NCBI RefSeq assembly: GCF_000227745.2
Contig: NC_018012.1
Location: forward strand, 496,001 to 560,000
DNA: 64,000 nt
Direction: 5' to 3'
Source: Thiocystis violascens DSM 198
Lineage (GTDB): Bacteria > Pseudomonadota > Gammaproteobacteria > Chromatiales > Chromatiaceae
A program made the position numbers and the translations under genes. Under the pieces are notes generated by a model, which worked only from the letters and a program-made list of their open reading frames with translations, did not search any database and had not been told where the DNA came from. The first letter of the stretch is position 1, and the number at the start of each line of letters is the position of its first letter. Positions 17,169 through 25,454 of this stretch are shown piece by piece.

Positions 17169-18251
17169 ATGGCGAATACCACCATTGTCCCCTTCGGTCC
17201 GCAGCATCCGGTCCTGCCCGAGCCGATCCATCTCGATCTCGAACTCGACGACGAGCGGGTCGTCCAGGCACTGCCTTCGATCGGCTATGTGCACCGGGGT
17301 CTCGAACTGCTCGCCGAGCGGCACGACTTCGTCGAGATGGCCCAGGTCGCCGAGCGCATCTGCGGGATTTGCAGCTTCATTCACGGCCAGGGCTATTGTC
17401 AGGGGATCGAGCACCTCCTGGGGCTGGAGGTTCCGCCGCGCGCAGTCTATCTACGCACCGTCTGGGCCGAGATGTCGCGCATCCAGAGCCATTTGCTCTG
17501 GCTGGGTCTGTCCGCCGATGCCTTCGGTTTCGAGAGCCTCTTTCAGCACAGTTGGCGCATCCGCGAGATGTTGGTCGACATCATCGAGGAGACCACCGGC
17601 GGGCGGGTCATCTTCGGGTCGTGCAAGGTCGGCGGGATTCGTAAGGATGTGGATGCCGAGACCCTGCGACGGGTCGGGCGGCGCATGCAGGACATCGAAG
17701 CCGCCTTCGACGAGGTGGCCAACATCTTCCGTGGCGACCACACGGTCAAGCAGCGCACGGTCGGGGTTGGCGTCATGAGCGCAGATGACGCCTATGCGTT
17801 GGGCGCCGTTGGCCCAGTACTGCGTGCAAGCGGCGTGGCAAGAGACACCCGACAACTTGGTTACGCCGCCTACGCGGATCTGGAGTGGGAGCCGATCGTC
17901 GAACAGGCGGGCGACTGCTATGCCCGCTGCGTGGTTCGGTTGCGCGAGATCAGCCAGTCGATCGACCTGATCCGGCAATGTCTCGACCGGATGCCCGAGG
18001 GCGAGATCGAGGTCACTTTCAAGGGACAGCGGCCCAAAGGGGAGACCATGATCCGGCTCGAACAGCCGCGCGGCGAGGTCTGCTATTACATGAGCGCCAA
18101 CGGCCAGAAAAACCTGGAGCGCTTCCGCGTCCGCACCCCGACCTTCGCCAACATCGCCCCGCTGGTGCACATGCTCAAGGGCTGCGACCTAGCCGATGTC
18201 CCGGTCATCGTGCTGACCATCGATCCCTGCGTCAGTTGCACCGAGAGGTAA
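17169..18251 (+). CDS. echE: Ech-type [NiFe] hydrogenase large subunit E
   Basis: Catalytic large subunit, 360 residues. Both Ni-binding motifs of genuine hydrogenases are intact: ERICGICSFIHG near residue 61 (CxxC) and DPCVSCTER at the extreme C-terminus (CxxC). This separates it from NuoD, which has lost them. The protein ends directly after the second motif with no extension to be removed by a maturation protease, as described for EchE and CooH. H-box-like GYVHRGLELLAERHDF precedes the first motif. Ni-Fe(CN)2CO insertion would need HypA-F, which are not in the window. It should catalyse H2 oxidation or proton reduction with ferredoxin as partner. Confidence 0.93.
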   Translation: MANTTIVPFGPQHPVLPEPIHLDLELDDERVVQALPSIGYVHRGLELLAERHDFVEMAQVAERICGICSFIHGQGYCQGIEHLLGLEVPPRAVYLRTVWAEMSRIQSHLLWLGLSADAFGFESLFQHSWRIREMLVDIIEETTGGRVIFGSCKVGGIRKDVDAETLRRVGRRMQDIEAAFDEVANIFRGDHTVKQRTVGVGVMSADDAYALGAVGPVLRASGVARDTRQLGYAAYADLEWEPIVEQAGDCYARCVVRLREISQSIDLIRQCLDRMPEGEIEVTFKGQRPKGETMIRLEQPRGEVCYYMSANGQKNLERFRVRTPTFANIAPLVHMLKGCDLADVPVIVLTIDPCVSCTER

Positions 18252-18256
18252 CGCCC

Positions 18257-18607
18257 ATGTCCTGGTTCTCCATCTCCGCCCTCGTGACCCGCAGCGCACT
18301 GCACCGTCCCGCGACCCGGCTTTATCCGTTCGAGCGGCGAACGCCCTATGCCAAGACGCGCGGACACATCGAATTCAAGATCAACGACTGCACCTTTTGC
18401 ACCGTCTGCGCCGTGAAATGCCCGACCGGTGCCATCGTCGCCAGCAAGAAAGACAAGACCTGGGCCATCGACCACGGCCTCTGCATTCTCTGCGGGAACT
18501 GTGTCCATGACTGTCGCGAGGGTTGCATCACTCAGTGTCGTGAGCCCTGGCCGCCGATGCGGGCGAAAGAAGTGATCAGCTATCGGCAGGATTACGAGGC
18601 GCCATAG
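18257..18607 (+). CDS. echF: Ech-type hydrogenase ferredoxin subunit F
   Basis: Polyferredoxin subunit that passes electrons between soluble ferredoxin and the small subunit. The 116-residue protein has two [4Fe-4S] motifs: CTFCTVCAVKCP (about residues 45-56) and CILCGNCVHDC (about 76-86), followed by a further REGCITQC. The N-terminus before the first motif is basic (HRPATRLYPFERR), as in EchF and NuoI. It begins 5 bases after echE and is the last gene of the operon; the next gene runs on the other strand. No hyp maturation genes or regulator follow. Confidence 0.9.
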   Translation: MSWFSISALVTRSALHRPATRLYPFERRTPYAKTRGHIEFKINDCTFCTVCAVKCPTGAIVASKKDKTWAIDHGLCILCGNCVHDCREGCITQCREPWPPMRAKEVISYRQDYEAP

Positions 18608-18641
18608 AGCCGCCGGTTCTCGAAATGTGCAGGAAATCGCC

Positions 18642-19499
18642 TCAATACCCTGCGGAATGTGGAGTGGGCGATTCATGAAATTCATCCAGTCGAATCACCT
18701 GGGTCTCCAGGCGACCATCCGGATAGAGCATCAGTTCCCGATAACCGGGCGGGCGATCGTCTAGCGCAAACTCCCGGCTGCCGGGCAGAAACTGGATGCA
18801 GGTAGAGGGGGTTCCGAGGATCCGGCAGTCCCCTTGGACACTTGAAAATGCCTGATGAATATGGCCGAACACCACGGCCTTGACCTGAGGATTGAGTGCG
18901 CAGATTCGGAGTAGTTCGCCACCGTTCTCGGCGCCCATGGTATCCATCCAGGTACTGTGCACAGGGATCGGGTGGTGATGGAGAAAAATCAACGACGGCG
19001 ACTGGTTGCGCGCCAGCAGGCCGCGTAACTGGTCCAGTTGCGAATGCGGCAGAAGTCCGCTATTGCGGCCCGGATTCAGGGAGTCCAGGAAAATGAGACT
19101 CCAGTTCTTGATGCGTCGGATGCCAAGCGTCTCCACGGCCGAGCAACCGAGATATTCGCGCATCGGATCGTGGCGATCATGGTTCCCCGCGATGCAGTAA
19201 TAGGGCTGTCCGCTGCCGTCGAGGGCTTGGCGGAGATAGCGGTAACCGGCTGGCGATTCGTCATGCACCAGATCGCCGGTCAGGATTAAGGCATCCACCG
19301 GTTGAGAATTCGCGAGGACATGAGCAAGGACGGCCTCGAAACTGATTCTGGTCGTGATACCGAGCAGTCGCCCGGCGGGGTTCCCGAACAGATGCGGGTC
19401 CGTGAGTTGCACCAGTCGCAATGGGTCGGCCGCGTTCGATGCGGCAGACGGATCCTGGCCCGGCGCGTGAGTCGATAGAACTTCCGGGAGCATGGACAT
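18642..19499 (-). CDS. CpdA-like metallophosphoesterase (3',5'-cyclic-AMP phosphodiesterase family)
   Basis: Dinuclear-metal phosphoesterase of about 285 residues, related to CpdA/Icc. The five metal-binding motifs appear in order: QLTDPHLF (DxH), LTGDLVHD (GD), IAGNHDRHD (GNHD), FLHHHPIP (H) and VVFGHIHQAF (GHxH). CpdA lowers cAMP in E. coli, but members of this family also cleave other phosphodiesters, so the substrate is not certain. The start at 19499 is not well supported by a ribosome binding site; 19520 or 19493 are alternatives. It is convergent with the ech operon. Confidence 0.83.
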   Translation of the reverse strand: MSMLPEVLSTHAPGQDPSAASNAADPLRLVQLTDPHLFGNPAGRLLGITTRISFEAVLAHVLANSQPVDALILTGDLVHDESPAGYRYLRQALDGSGQPYYCIAGNHDRHDPMREYLGCSAVETLGIRRIKNWSLIFLDSLNPGRNSGLLPHSQLDQLRGLLARNQSPSLIFLHHHPIPVHSTWMDTMGAENGGELLRICALNPQVKAVVFGHIHQAFSSVQGDCRILGTPSTCIQFLPGSREFALDDRPPGYRELMLYPDGRLETQVIRLDEFHESPTPHSAGY

Positions 19500-19788
19500 G
19501 TCGATTTCCAGTCTGCGCAAGCGTTTGGCGAGACGTCATTGGAGGATGTCTTCCCAGGCATTTTTACAGTCAGTTACGTTCGCCGCAAGGAAACCGTTCG
19601 CGTCTCGGCGCCTGCCGATCGACGCCCGGTCGAGACTGCGGGCTCGGTCACGGTTGGACGATGGCGCGGTCATCAAGTGACGCTATCGGTGTCATTGGAA
19701 CAAACAATTTCTCTATTTCGCTGCGGCTCCATAGGCTTGGCGAAGCCAGATTAACGAATCAAATGTTGTCCATCACGAGGAAATCAAC

Positions 19789-20208
19789 GTGGAACTCAAA
19801 GGCAGCAAGACTGAGCAGAGCCTCAAAGATGCTTTCGCGGGTGAGTCGCAGGCGAATCGGCGTTATCTCTATTTTGCCGCGAAGGCGGATGTTGAAGGCT
19901 ACAATGATGTGGCGGCCGTGTTCAGATCGACCGCCGAGGGTGAAACCGGCCATGCGCACGGCCATCTGGAATACCTCGAAGCCGTCGGCGATCCAGCGAC
20001 CGGTTTGCCGATCGGCCCAACAGGCGCGAACCTGAAGGCGGCGATTGCCGGCGAAATCCACGAATACACCGATATGTATCCTGGCATGGCGAAAACGGCA
20101 CGGGACGAAGGGTTCGACGAAGTTGCCGACTGGTTCGAGACGCTTGCCAAAGCGGAGCGTTCGCATGCCAACCGTTTCCAGAAGGCGCTCGATAATCTCG
20201 ACGCCTGA
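19789..20208 (+). CDS. Rubrerythrin-type diiron protein lacking the rubredoxin domain
   Basis: Ferritin-like diiron protein of 139 residues, probably a peroxide-reducing oxidative-stress protein in the cytoplasm. The four-helix bundle ligands are visible: [23 protein letters not shown] (ExxH), [12 protein letters not shown] and [10 protein letters not shown] (ExxH). Classical rubrerythrin ends with a CxxC/CxxC rubredoxin domain that feeds electrons; it is absent here, so another reductant must serve. It starts with GTG 19789 behind a CACGAGG ribosome binding site. Known relatives in anaerobes and phototrophs protect oxygen-sensitive Fe-S enzymes, which would suit the nearby nif and ech genes. 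Confidence 0.88.
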   Translation: MELKGSKTEQSLKDAFAGESQANRRYLYFAAKADVEGYNDVAAVFRSTAEGETGHAHGHLEYLEAVGDPATGLPIGPTGANLKAAIAGEIHEYTDMYPGMAKTARDEGFDEVADWFETLAKAERSHANRFQKALDNLDA

Positions 20209-20389
20209 AGACGGCTTGACGCCAGTCTGACAGTCTGGATAAAAAGGACGCGTTCGGCGCCCCTTGCCGGCCATGGTTCTGATTCAGGGCCGAGTGTGCG
20301 TGGCGCGAACCTCCGCAAAGGGCCGGAATGGAATAAAGATGGAGGGCAAAACTGAAGTGACCATGCAGGGTCGTGAACGCGAAATCACC

Positions 20390-20656
20390 ATGCGCATCCT
20401 GACGATCTTCGCAGTTTTTGCCATTGCTTCGACTCTTTCCGGTTGCGGCTCGGATCATGTTCTAAGCAATCGAGACGAACTGCCCGTCGAATGCCTCGCG
20501 AAGCCAGATCCTGGTTCCTGCCACGCCGCTCAAACGAAGTTCTATTACGACTATCGAGAGGATCGCTGCAAGCCTTTTGTCTATGGGGGATGCAAGGGGC
20601 GAGTGCCTTTCCAGACCATGAAGGATTGCTCGCAATACTGCGTGTCTGGCCATTAA
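20390..20656 (+). CDS. Small lipoprotein with a Kunitz/BPTI domain
   Basis: Predicted secreted lipoprotein, 88 residues. The first 20 residues are a signal peptide ending in a LSGC lipobox. The remainder is almost only a Kunitz/BPTI serine-protease-inhibitor domain. Six Cys are spaced 9, 16, 8, 12 and 4 apart, against 9, 16, 8, 13 and 4 in BPTI. The hallmark CKPFVYGGC and [11 protein letters not shown] are present. The residue after the second Cys (inhibitor P1 position) is His in GSCHAAQ, where BPTI has Lys, so classic trypsin inhibition is unlikely. ATG 20390 gives a proper signal peptide; longer in-frame starts do not. Kunitz domains are mainly animal; the bacterial role is unknown. Confidence 0.85.
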   Translation: MRILTIFAVFAIASTLSGCGSDHVLSNRDELPVECLAKPDPGSCHAAQTKFYYDYREDRCKPFVYGGCKGRVPFQTMKDCSQYCVSGH

Positions 20657-20796
20657 GAAGGTGTCCATCAACTGTTTCCCGACTTGAGCGGCACTGTCCG
20701 GAAGCAATCGGGAAGCAGAATATTCAGAATCGCGACATCACCCCGAATCATGCGACTCGCTCTCGCTCGCTGCATCCTATAACGAGGAAACAAAAC

Positions 20797-21276
20797 ATGC
20801 TGATTGGCCAGGGCTTCGACGCCCATCGTTTCGCGCCGGAGCGCCGGCTGGTGCTCGGCGGTCTGACGATCCCTCACGATCAGGGTCTGCTCGCACATTC
20901 CGACGGCGACGTGCTGATCCATGCGCTCTGCGACGCGCTGCTTGGCGCGGCCGGGTTGGGCGATATCGGCAATCACTTTCCGGATACGGATGCCGCCTAT
21001 GCCGGCATCGATAGCCGCATCTTGCTCGGGCGGGCGATGGCCAGCCTGAGTCAGATGGGTCTGACCGTGCACAACGCGGACATGACCATCATCGCCCAGC
21101 AGCCTAAACTCGCGCCGCACATTCCCGCGATGCGTCAGATCCTGGCCATCGATCTTGGCTGCCCTCCGACGCGCGTCAATGTCAAGGCGACCACCATGGA
21201 ACACATGGGCTTCACCGGGCGTGGCGAGGGGATCGCGGCCTCCGCCGTGGTCTTGCTGACAGAGTCGGGGGCATGA
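20797..21276 (+). CDS. ispF: 2-C-methyl-D-erythritol 2,4-cyclodiphosphate synthase
   Basis: MEP-pathway enzyme converting CDP-methylerythritol 2-phosphate to the cyclodiphosphate with release of CMP, for isoprenoid (including carotenoid and quinone) synthesis. The 159 residues carry the metal ligands GQGFDAHRF (Asp and His) and [20 protein letters not shown] (His), the [10 protein letters not shown] loop, and the C-terminal [20 protein letters not shown] signature. A GAGGAAA site precedes ATG 20797. Its stop overlaps truD by ATGA. In many gammaproteobacteria ispD precedes it and surE-pcm-nlpD-rpoS follow truD; here that block is split. Confidence 0.96.
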   Translation: MLIGQGFDAHRFAPERRLVLGGLTIPHDQGLLAHSDGDVLIHALCDALLGAAGLGDIGNHFPDTDAAYAGIDSRILLGRAMASLSQMGLTVHNADMTIIAQQPKLAPHIPAMRQILAIDLGCPPTRVNVKATTMEHMGFTGRGEGIAASAVVLLTESGA

Positions 21277-22322
21277 CGCAAACCCCCTTACCGCGATGGA
21301 CGACCTTCGCGGATCTGCCGAGGGCGCACGGCGAACCCTTGGGGCACGGGCGTCTGCGGGTCGATCCCGCCGATTTTCAGGTCGAGGAACGCCTGGGCTT
21401 CGCGCCGGACGGCGAGGGCGATCATCTGCTGCTGTGGGTGCGCAAGACCGGCGCCAATACCGAATGGGTCGCTCGCCGTCTGGCGGCGCTGGCTGGCGCG
21501 TCCCAGTCCGAAATCGGTTACGCGGGTCTCAAGGACCGTCACGCCGTTACCAGCCAGTGGTTTTCCGTCCCGCGACCGCGCGACGAACCGCCGGATTGGT
21601 CGGCGTTGAGCACGGATGGGATCGAGGTGCTCAAAGTCCATCCGCACCGGCGCAAGCTCCGGCGCGGCGCACTGGCCGGGAACCGCTTTCGCCTCCGGAT
21701 ACGCGACTGTGCGCTGGCGATTTCCGATCTCGACGCCCGGCTCGATGCGATCCGGGCGCGCGGCGTGCCCAACTATTTCGGCGAACAACGCTTCGGTCAT
21801 GCCGACGGCAATCTGATCCGCGCCCATGCGCTCTTCGGCGGCACTGCGGGCCGCGTACCGCGCCATCAGAAAGGTCTCTGGCTGTCCGCCGCGCGTTCGC
21901 AGATGTTCAATCAGCTTCTGGCCGAGCGGGTCCGACGCGAGGACTGGGATCGCCCCCAGCCTGGCGACTGTCTGCAACTCGACGGCACCCATTCGCATTT
22001 TCTCGCCGAAGTGATCGACGAGACCTTGACCGAGCGCTGCGAGCGGATGGATCTGCATCCCAGCGGTCCGCTCTGGGGCGCCGGCGCGCCGCCGACGCGC
22101 GCGGCGATTCAGCGGCTAGAGGAGGAGGTCGCCGCCGGTTTTCCCGGTTGGCCCGAAGGGCTCGCCGTCCAGAGGATGGATCAGGAGCGCCGCGCGCTGC
22201 GCCTGCCGGTCATCGACTTGACCGGACGCTTGGTCGACGAGGGGCTTGAACTGACCTTTGAATTGACCGCTGGATCCTATGCGACCGCCGTGTTGCGCGA
22301 GTTGGTCGATTGGGATGCATGA
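21273..22322 (+). CDS. truD: tRNA pseudouridine(13) synthase
   Basis: Isomerises uridine 13 of tRNA-Glu to pseudouridine. The 349-residue protein has the TruD signature [16 protein letters not shown] (about residues 75-92) with the catalytic Asp in LKDRHA, plus [12 protein letters not shown] before it and [12 protein letters not shown] with [10 protein letters not shown] in the middle. The insert (TRUD) domain spans about residues 150-300. It overlaps ispF by 4 bases, the usual coupling. Confidence 0.95.
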   Translation: MTQTPLPRWTTFADLPRAHGEPLGHGRLRVDPADFQVEERLGFAPDGEGDHLLLWVRKTGANTEWVARRLAALAGASQSEIGYAGLKDRHAVTSQWFSVPRPRDEPPDWSALSTDGIEVLKVHPHRRKLRRGALAGNRFRLRIRDCALAISDLDARLDAIRARGVPNYFGEQRFGHADGNLIRAHALFGGTAGRVPRHQKGLWLSAARSQMFNQLLAERVRREDWDRPQPGDCLQLDGTHSHFLAEVIDETLTERCERMDLHPSGPLWGAGAPPTRAAIQRLEEEVAAGFPGWPEGLAVQRMDQERRALRLPVIDLTGRLVDEGLELTFELTAGSYATAVLRELVDWDA

Positions 22323-22528
22323 CGAAGGGTCGAGGGGCAAGGTCGTTCCGGCGCTGCGCGAGCCCTCGTCGTTGAAATGATCGCGTGCCGCAAGCGTCAA
22401 ATCGCACTCGGTCGTCGGGGAGACGAGCGTCATTCGGCGCTCAAGGTCGCTTCTTCCGGTTGACTTGACAGCGGCGCTGCCTCTGACGAAAGTGATCGGA
22501 TTGCATCGCCACCGGATCCGTTCGTCTC

Positions 22529-23971
22529 ATGGAACAACTCTCCGAATTTGCCGATCGTTTCGCTTCGCAGGCACCGGCCTGCGAATACTGGACCCTGCGC
22601 CTGGTCGAGGAGGAGTCCGATCATCTGGAGGTGCGCCAAGGCGTGGTCGAGCCGAGCGTGCTCGATAGCTCGCTGGGTGCCATGGTCACGGTCGTGCGTG
22701 GCGGCGGCATCGGCTACGGCGCCACCAGCGATCTGAGCGCCGCCGGTTTGCGCGCCGCCGGTGAGCGGGCGGCGGACTGGGCGCTCGCCCATGCCCGGCT
22801 CGGACTCTTCGATGCCGGTCTTTATCCGCGCGCCAGTACGCGCGCCGACTATCGCTCCACCATCCTGGAATCCTGGAAAGCCATGGCGGTCGCCGACAAG
22901 CTGGCGCTGCTCCAGGCCGCCAACACGGCCCTGGCGATCGACGAGCGCATCGTCGACTGGTCCGCCTGGTTGACGCGCCATCGGGTGTCGCAGTTGCTGG
23001 TGAGCAGCGATGGCGCACGGGTCTCCCAAGTGTTCGAGTCGGTCCATCCGGGGCTGTTCGCCGTCGCCAATGCCGGCAGTCAGACCCAGCGTCGGCAGGG
23101 TGGCGGGGCGGATTGGGCGCAACAGGGCGGATTGGAGCGCATCGCGGCGGTGCATCTGCTGGACGACGCGCCGCGCGTGGCGGAAGAGGCCATCGCGCTG
23201 CTGGACGCGCCCGAATGTCCCGAGGACACCCGCGATCTGATCCTGCTGCCAAGCCAGATGGTGTTGCAGATCCACGAGAGCATCGGTCACCCGCTGGAAC
23301 TGGACCGCATTTTGGGCGACGAGCGCAACTATGCCGGCACCAGCTTCGTCACGCCCGGCATGTTCGGCCGCTATCGCTACGGTTCCGAACTCCTCGATAT
23401 CACCTTCGATCCCACGGTTCCCGGCGAACTGGTGTCCATGGTCGCCGATGACGTGGGGACGCCGGCCCAGCGCGAATATCTGATCCGCCGGGGCATCCTG
23501 GAACGTCCGCTTGGCGGTCCGCTCTCCCAGGCGCGCGCCGGACTGCCGGGCACCGCCAATACCCGTGCCAGCGGTTGGGACCGTCCGCCGATCGACCGCA
23601 TGGGCAACCTCAATCTGGAGTCGGGGGAGGGCAGTCTCGACGATCTGATCGCGCGGGTCGAGCGCGGCGTCCTGATGGACACCAACCGTTCCTGGTCGAT
23701 CGACGACAGCCGCAACAAGTTCCAGTTCGGCTGCGAACTGGGACGCCTGATCGAGGACGGCGAACTCAAGGGACTGGTGCGCAATCCCGGCTATCGCGGC
23801 ATCTCGGCCGAATTCTGGCGTCGTCTCGACGGGGTCGGCGGCCCCGAGACCCTGGAGATTCGCGGGGTGACGAACTGCGGCAAGGGCGAGCCGAATCAGG
23901 CGGTCTCTGTCGGACACGCCTCGCCGCCCTGTCTGTTCCGCGACGTGGCCGTGTTTGGAGGTGGCGAATGA
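22529..23971 (+). CDS. TldD-like metalloprotease subunit
   Basis: Zinc metalloprotease of the TldD/PmbA family, 480 residues. The metal site HExxxH is clear in QIHESIGHPLELDRIL (about residue 250), and the fourth-ligand Cys is probably in GVTNCGKGEPNQ near the C-terminus. TldD works with a TldE/PmbA partner in a heterodimer that degrades unfolded peptides and, in E. coli, matures microcin B17 and degrades CcdA. The N-terminal half diverges from E. coli TldD, so this is likely a paralogous TldD class rather than the housekeeping gene. It overlaps the next gene by ATGA. No obvious small precursor peptide gene lies next to it. Confidence 0.85.
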   Translation: MEQLSEFADRFASQAPACEYWTLRLVEEESDHLEVRQGVVEPSVLDSSLGAMVTVVRGGGIGYGATSDLSAAGLRAAGERAADWALAHARLGLFDAGLYPRASTRADYRSTILESWKAMAVADKLALLQAANTALAIDERIVDWSAWLTRHRVSQLLVSSDGARVSQVFESVHPGLFAVANAGSQTQRRQGGGADWAQQGGLERIAAVHLLDDAPRVAEEAIALLDAPECPEDTRDLILLPSQMVLQIHESIGHPLELDRILGDERNYAGTSFVTPGMFGRYRYGSELLDITFDPTVPGELVSMVADDVGTPAQREYLIRRGILERPLGGPLSQARAGLPGTANTRASGWDRPPIDRMGNLNLESGEGSLDDLIARVERGVLMDTNRSWSIDDSRNKFQFGCELGRLIEDGELKGLVRNPGYRGISAEFWRRLDGVGGPETLEIRGVTNCGKGEPNQAVSVGHASPPCLFRDVAVFGGGE

Positions 23972-25287
23972 ATCAAGACACCTTTTTCGCCTTGGCCGAC
24001 CGGCTACAGGCTGGGCTCGCTGGCACGGAAATTCTCTTCTGCAACCTGGGCGCGGAGGCATCCGACTTCGTGCGTCTGAACCGTAACCGCATCCGTCAGG
24101 CCGGTCATGTGCGCTCCGCTGCGCTCGGTCTGAACCTGATCGATGGGGCAAGACAGGCGGAAGGCCGCTGCGACCTCACCGGCGATGCGCGCCAGGATCT
24201 GGTCCGGGCGCGCCATCTGCTCGCGCGTCTGCGCGAACGTCTCGTCCATGTCCCGGACGATCCCTATCTGCACTATTCCACCGAGGCCAGCGAGAGCCAC
24301 CGGCAGGTCGGCGAAGCGATCCCCTCTGCCGAGGAAACGGTCGCCGAGTTGATCGCCGCCGCCGAGGGTCTGGATCTGGTCGGCATCTGGGCCAGCGGGG
24401 CGATCGACGAGGGACTGGCGAGTTCGCTCGGTCATCGTCACTGGCACCAGAGCCTGAGCTTCAACCTCGACTGGAGCTGTTATCTGGAGGCCGATAAGGC
24501 GGTCAAGGCGGGCCTGGGCGGCTTTCATTGGGACACCGCGGCGCTCAACCACAAGCTCGACGCCCTGCGCGAAGGGCTGCGGATCATGGCGCGACCCGCG
24601 CGCACCCTCGATCCCGGTCGCTATCGCGCCTACCTGGCCCCGGCCGCGGTCAATGAGTTGACGGACATGCTCGCCTGGGGCGGGTTCGATCTCAAGAGTC
24701 ATCGAACCCATCAGACCCCTTTGCTCCTGATGACGCGCGGCGAGCGCCGTTTCGACCCGCGGGTCACGCTCCGCGAGGAACACGCGCGCGGGCTGGCGGC
24801 CGGTTTTACCGCCGAGGGTTTCGTCAAACCGGACCGCGTGACACTGATCGAAGGGGGCATCTTTAGTCAATGCTTGGTGGATGCGCGCGACGGCAAGGAA
24901 TACGGCGAGACCGTCAATGCCGCGAGCGGCTCGCCTGAATCTCTGGGATTCGACGCGGGCGAGCTGCCGATGGCCGAGGTACTCGCCCGGCTCGACACAG
25001 GGCTCTATATCGGCAACCTCTGGTACTGCAACTGGTCGGATCCCAACGATTGTCGCGCCACCGGCATGACCCGCTTCGGCACCTATTGGGTGGAAAACGG
25101 CGAGATCGTCTCTCCGGTCAAGGTCATGCGGTTCGACGACAGCCTCTATCATCTGTTGGGCGACCGTCTGGAAGGGCTGACCCGCGAGCGCGAGCTGATT
25201 CTCTCAGCGCAGACCTATGACGGCCGCTCGACCGATAGCGCGCTCTTACCGGGGCTATTGGTTTCGGGGATCAATCTGGCGCTTTAG
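23968..25287 (+). CDS. TldE/PmbA-like partner subunit
   Basis: Second subunit of a TldD/TldE-type pair, 439 residues. It lacks the HExxxH motif, as TldE proteins do; the non-catalytic half is recognised from TLDPGRYRAYLAPAAVNEL, the LTREEHARG-like LREEHARGLAAGF stretch, GIFSQCLVDARDGKEYG, and the C-terminal VSPVKVMRFDDSLYHLLG. The protein would complete the substrate chamber around the TldD active site. It shares 4 bases with tldD-like and ends 25 bp before a REP-type inverted pair. Confidence 0.82.
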   Translation: MNQDTFFALADRLQAGLAGTEILFCNLGAEASDFVRLNRNRIRQAGHVRSAALGLNLIDGARQAEGRCDLTGDARQDLVRARHLLARLRERLVHVPDDPYLHYSTEASESHRQVGEAIPSAEETVAELIAAAEGLDLVGIWASGAIDEGLASSLGHRHWHQSLSFNLDWSCYLEADKAVKAGLGGFHWDTAALNHKLDALREGLRIMARPARTLDPGRYRAYLAPAAVNELTDMLAWGGFDLKSHRTHQTPLLLMTRGERRFDPRVTLREEHARGLAAGFTAEGFVKPDRVTLIEGGIFSQCLVDARDGKEYGETVNAASGSPESLGFDAGELPMAEVLARLDTGLYIGNLWYCNWSDPNDCRATGMTRFGTYWVENGEIVSPVKVMRFDDSLYHLLGDRLEGLTRERELILSAQTYDGRSTDSALLPGLLVSGINLAL

Positions 25288-25312
25288 GCGATTGTTGGCA
25301 AGGATCCTGCCG

Positions 25313-25391
25313 GTAGGAGCCCGCTTGCGGGCGACGGCTGGATGCATGGAAGGCATCTTGGCAGGCACGTCGCTCGCAAGCGGGCTCCTAC
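25313..25391. repeat. Paired inverted REP-like element (REPIN type), copy 1
   Basis: GTAGGAGCCCGCTTGCGGGC (extended to GAC) at 25313-25335 and its near-perfect inverted copy at 25369-25391 are separated by 33 bp. Each unit is itself a palindrome. The unit resembles Pseudomonas REP sequences (GTAGGAG followed by a GC-rich hairpin). It lies between the TldE-like gene and the DUF4124 gene. It may stabilise mRNA 3' ends. Confidence 0.75.
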
Positions 25392-25454
25392 GGGGTTGTA
25401 CGTTTGGTCAAGTCATGTCCGGAATTCGCCTTAACGAGACTCGCGAACGAAACG

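Noticed and set aside
17169..18251. Calling the large subunit NuoD of complex I
   Set aside because: Both CxxC Ni-binding motifs are intact, the small subunit is short, and the six-gene order is that of Ech.
19539..19754. 71-codon plus-strand frame before the rubrerythrin gene
   Set aside because: Non-ATG start, no family similarity and no clear ribosome binding site.
25313..25391. Considered as a CRISPR fragment
   Set aside because: Only two units in inverted, not direct, orientation, and the same pair recurs elsewhere; this is REP/REPIN structure.
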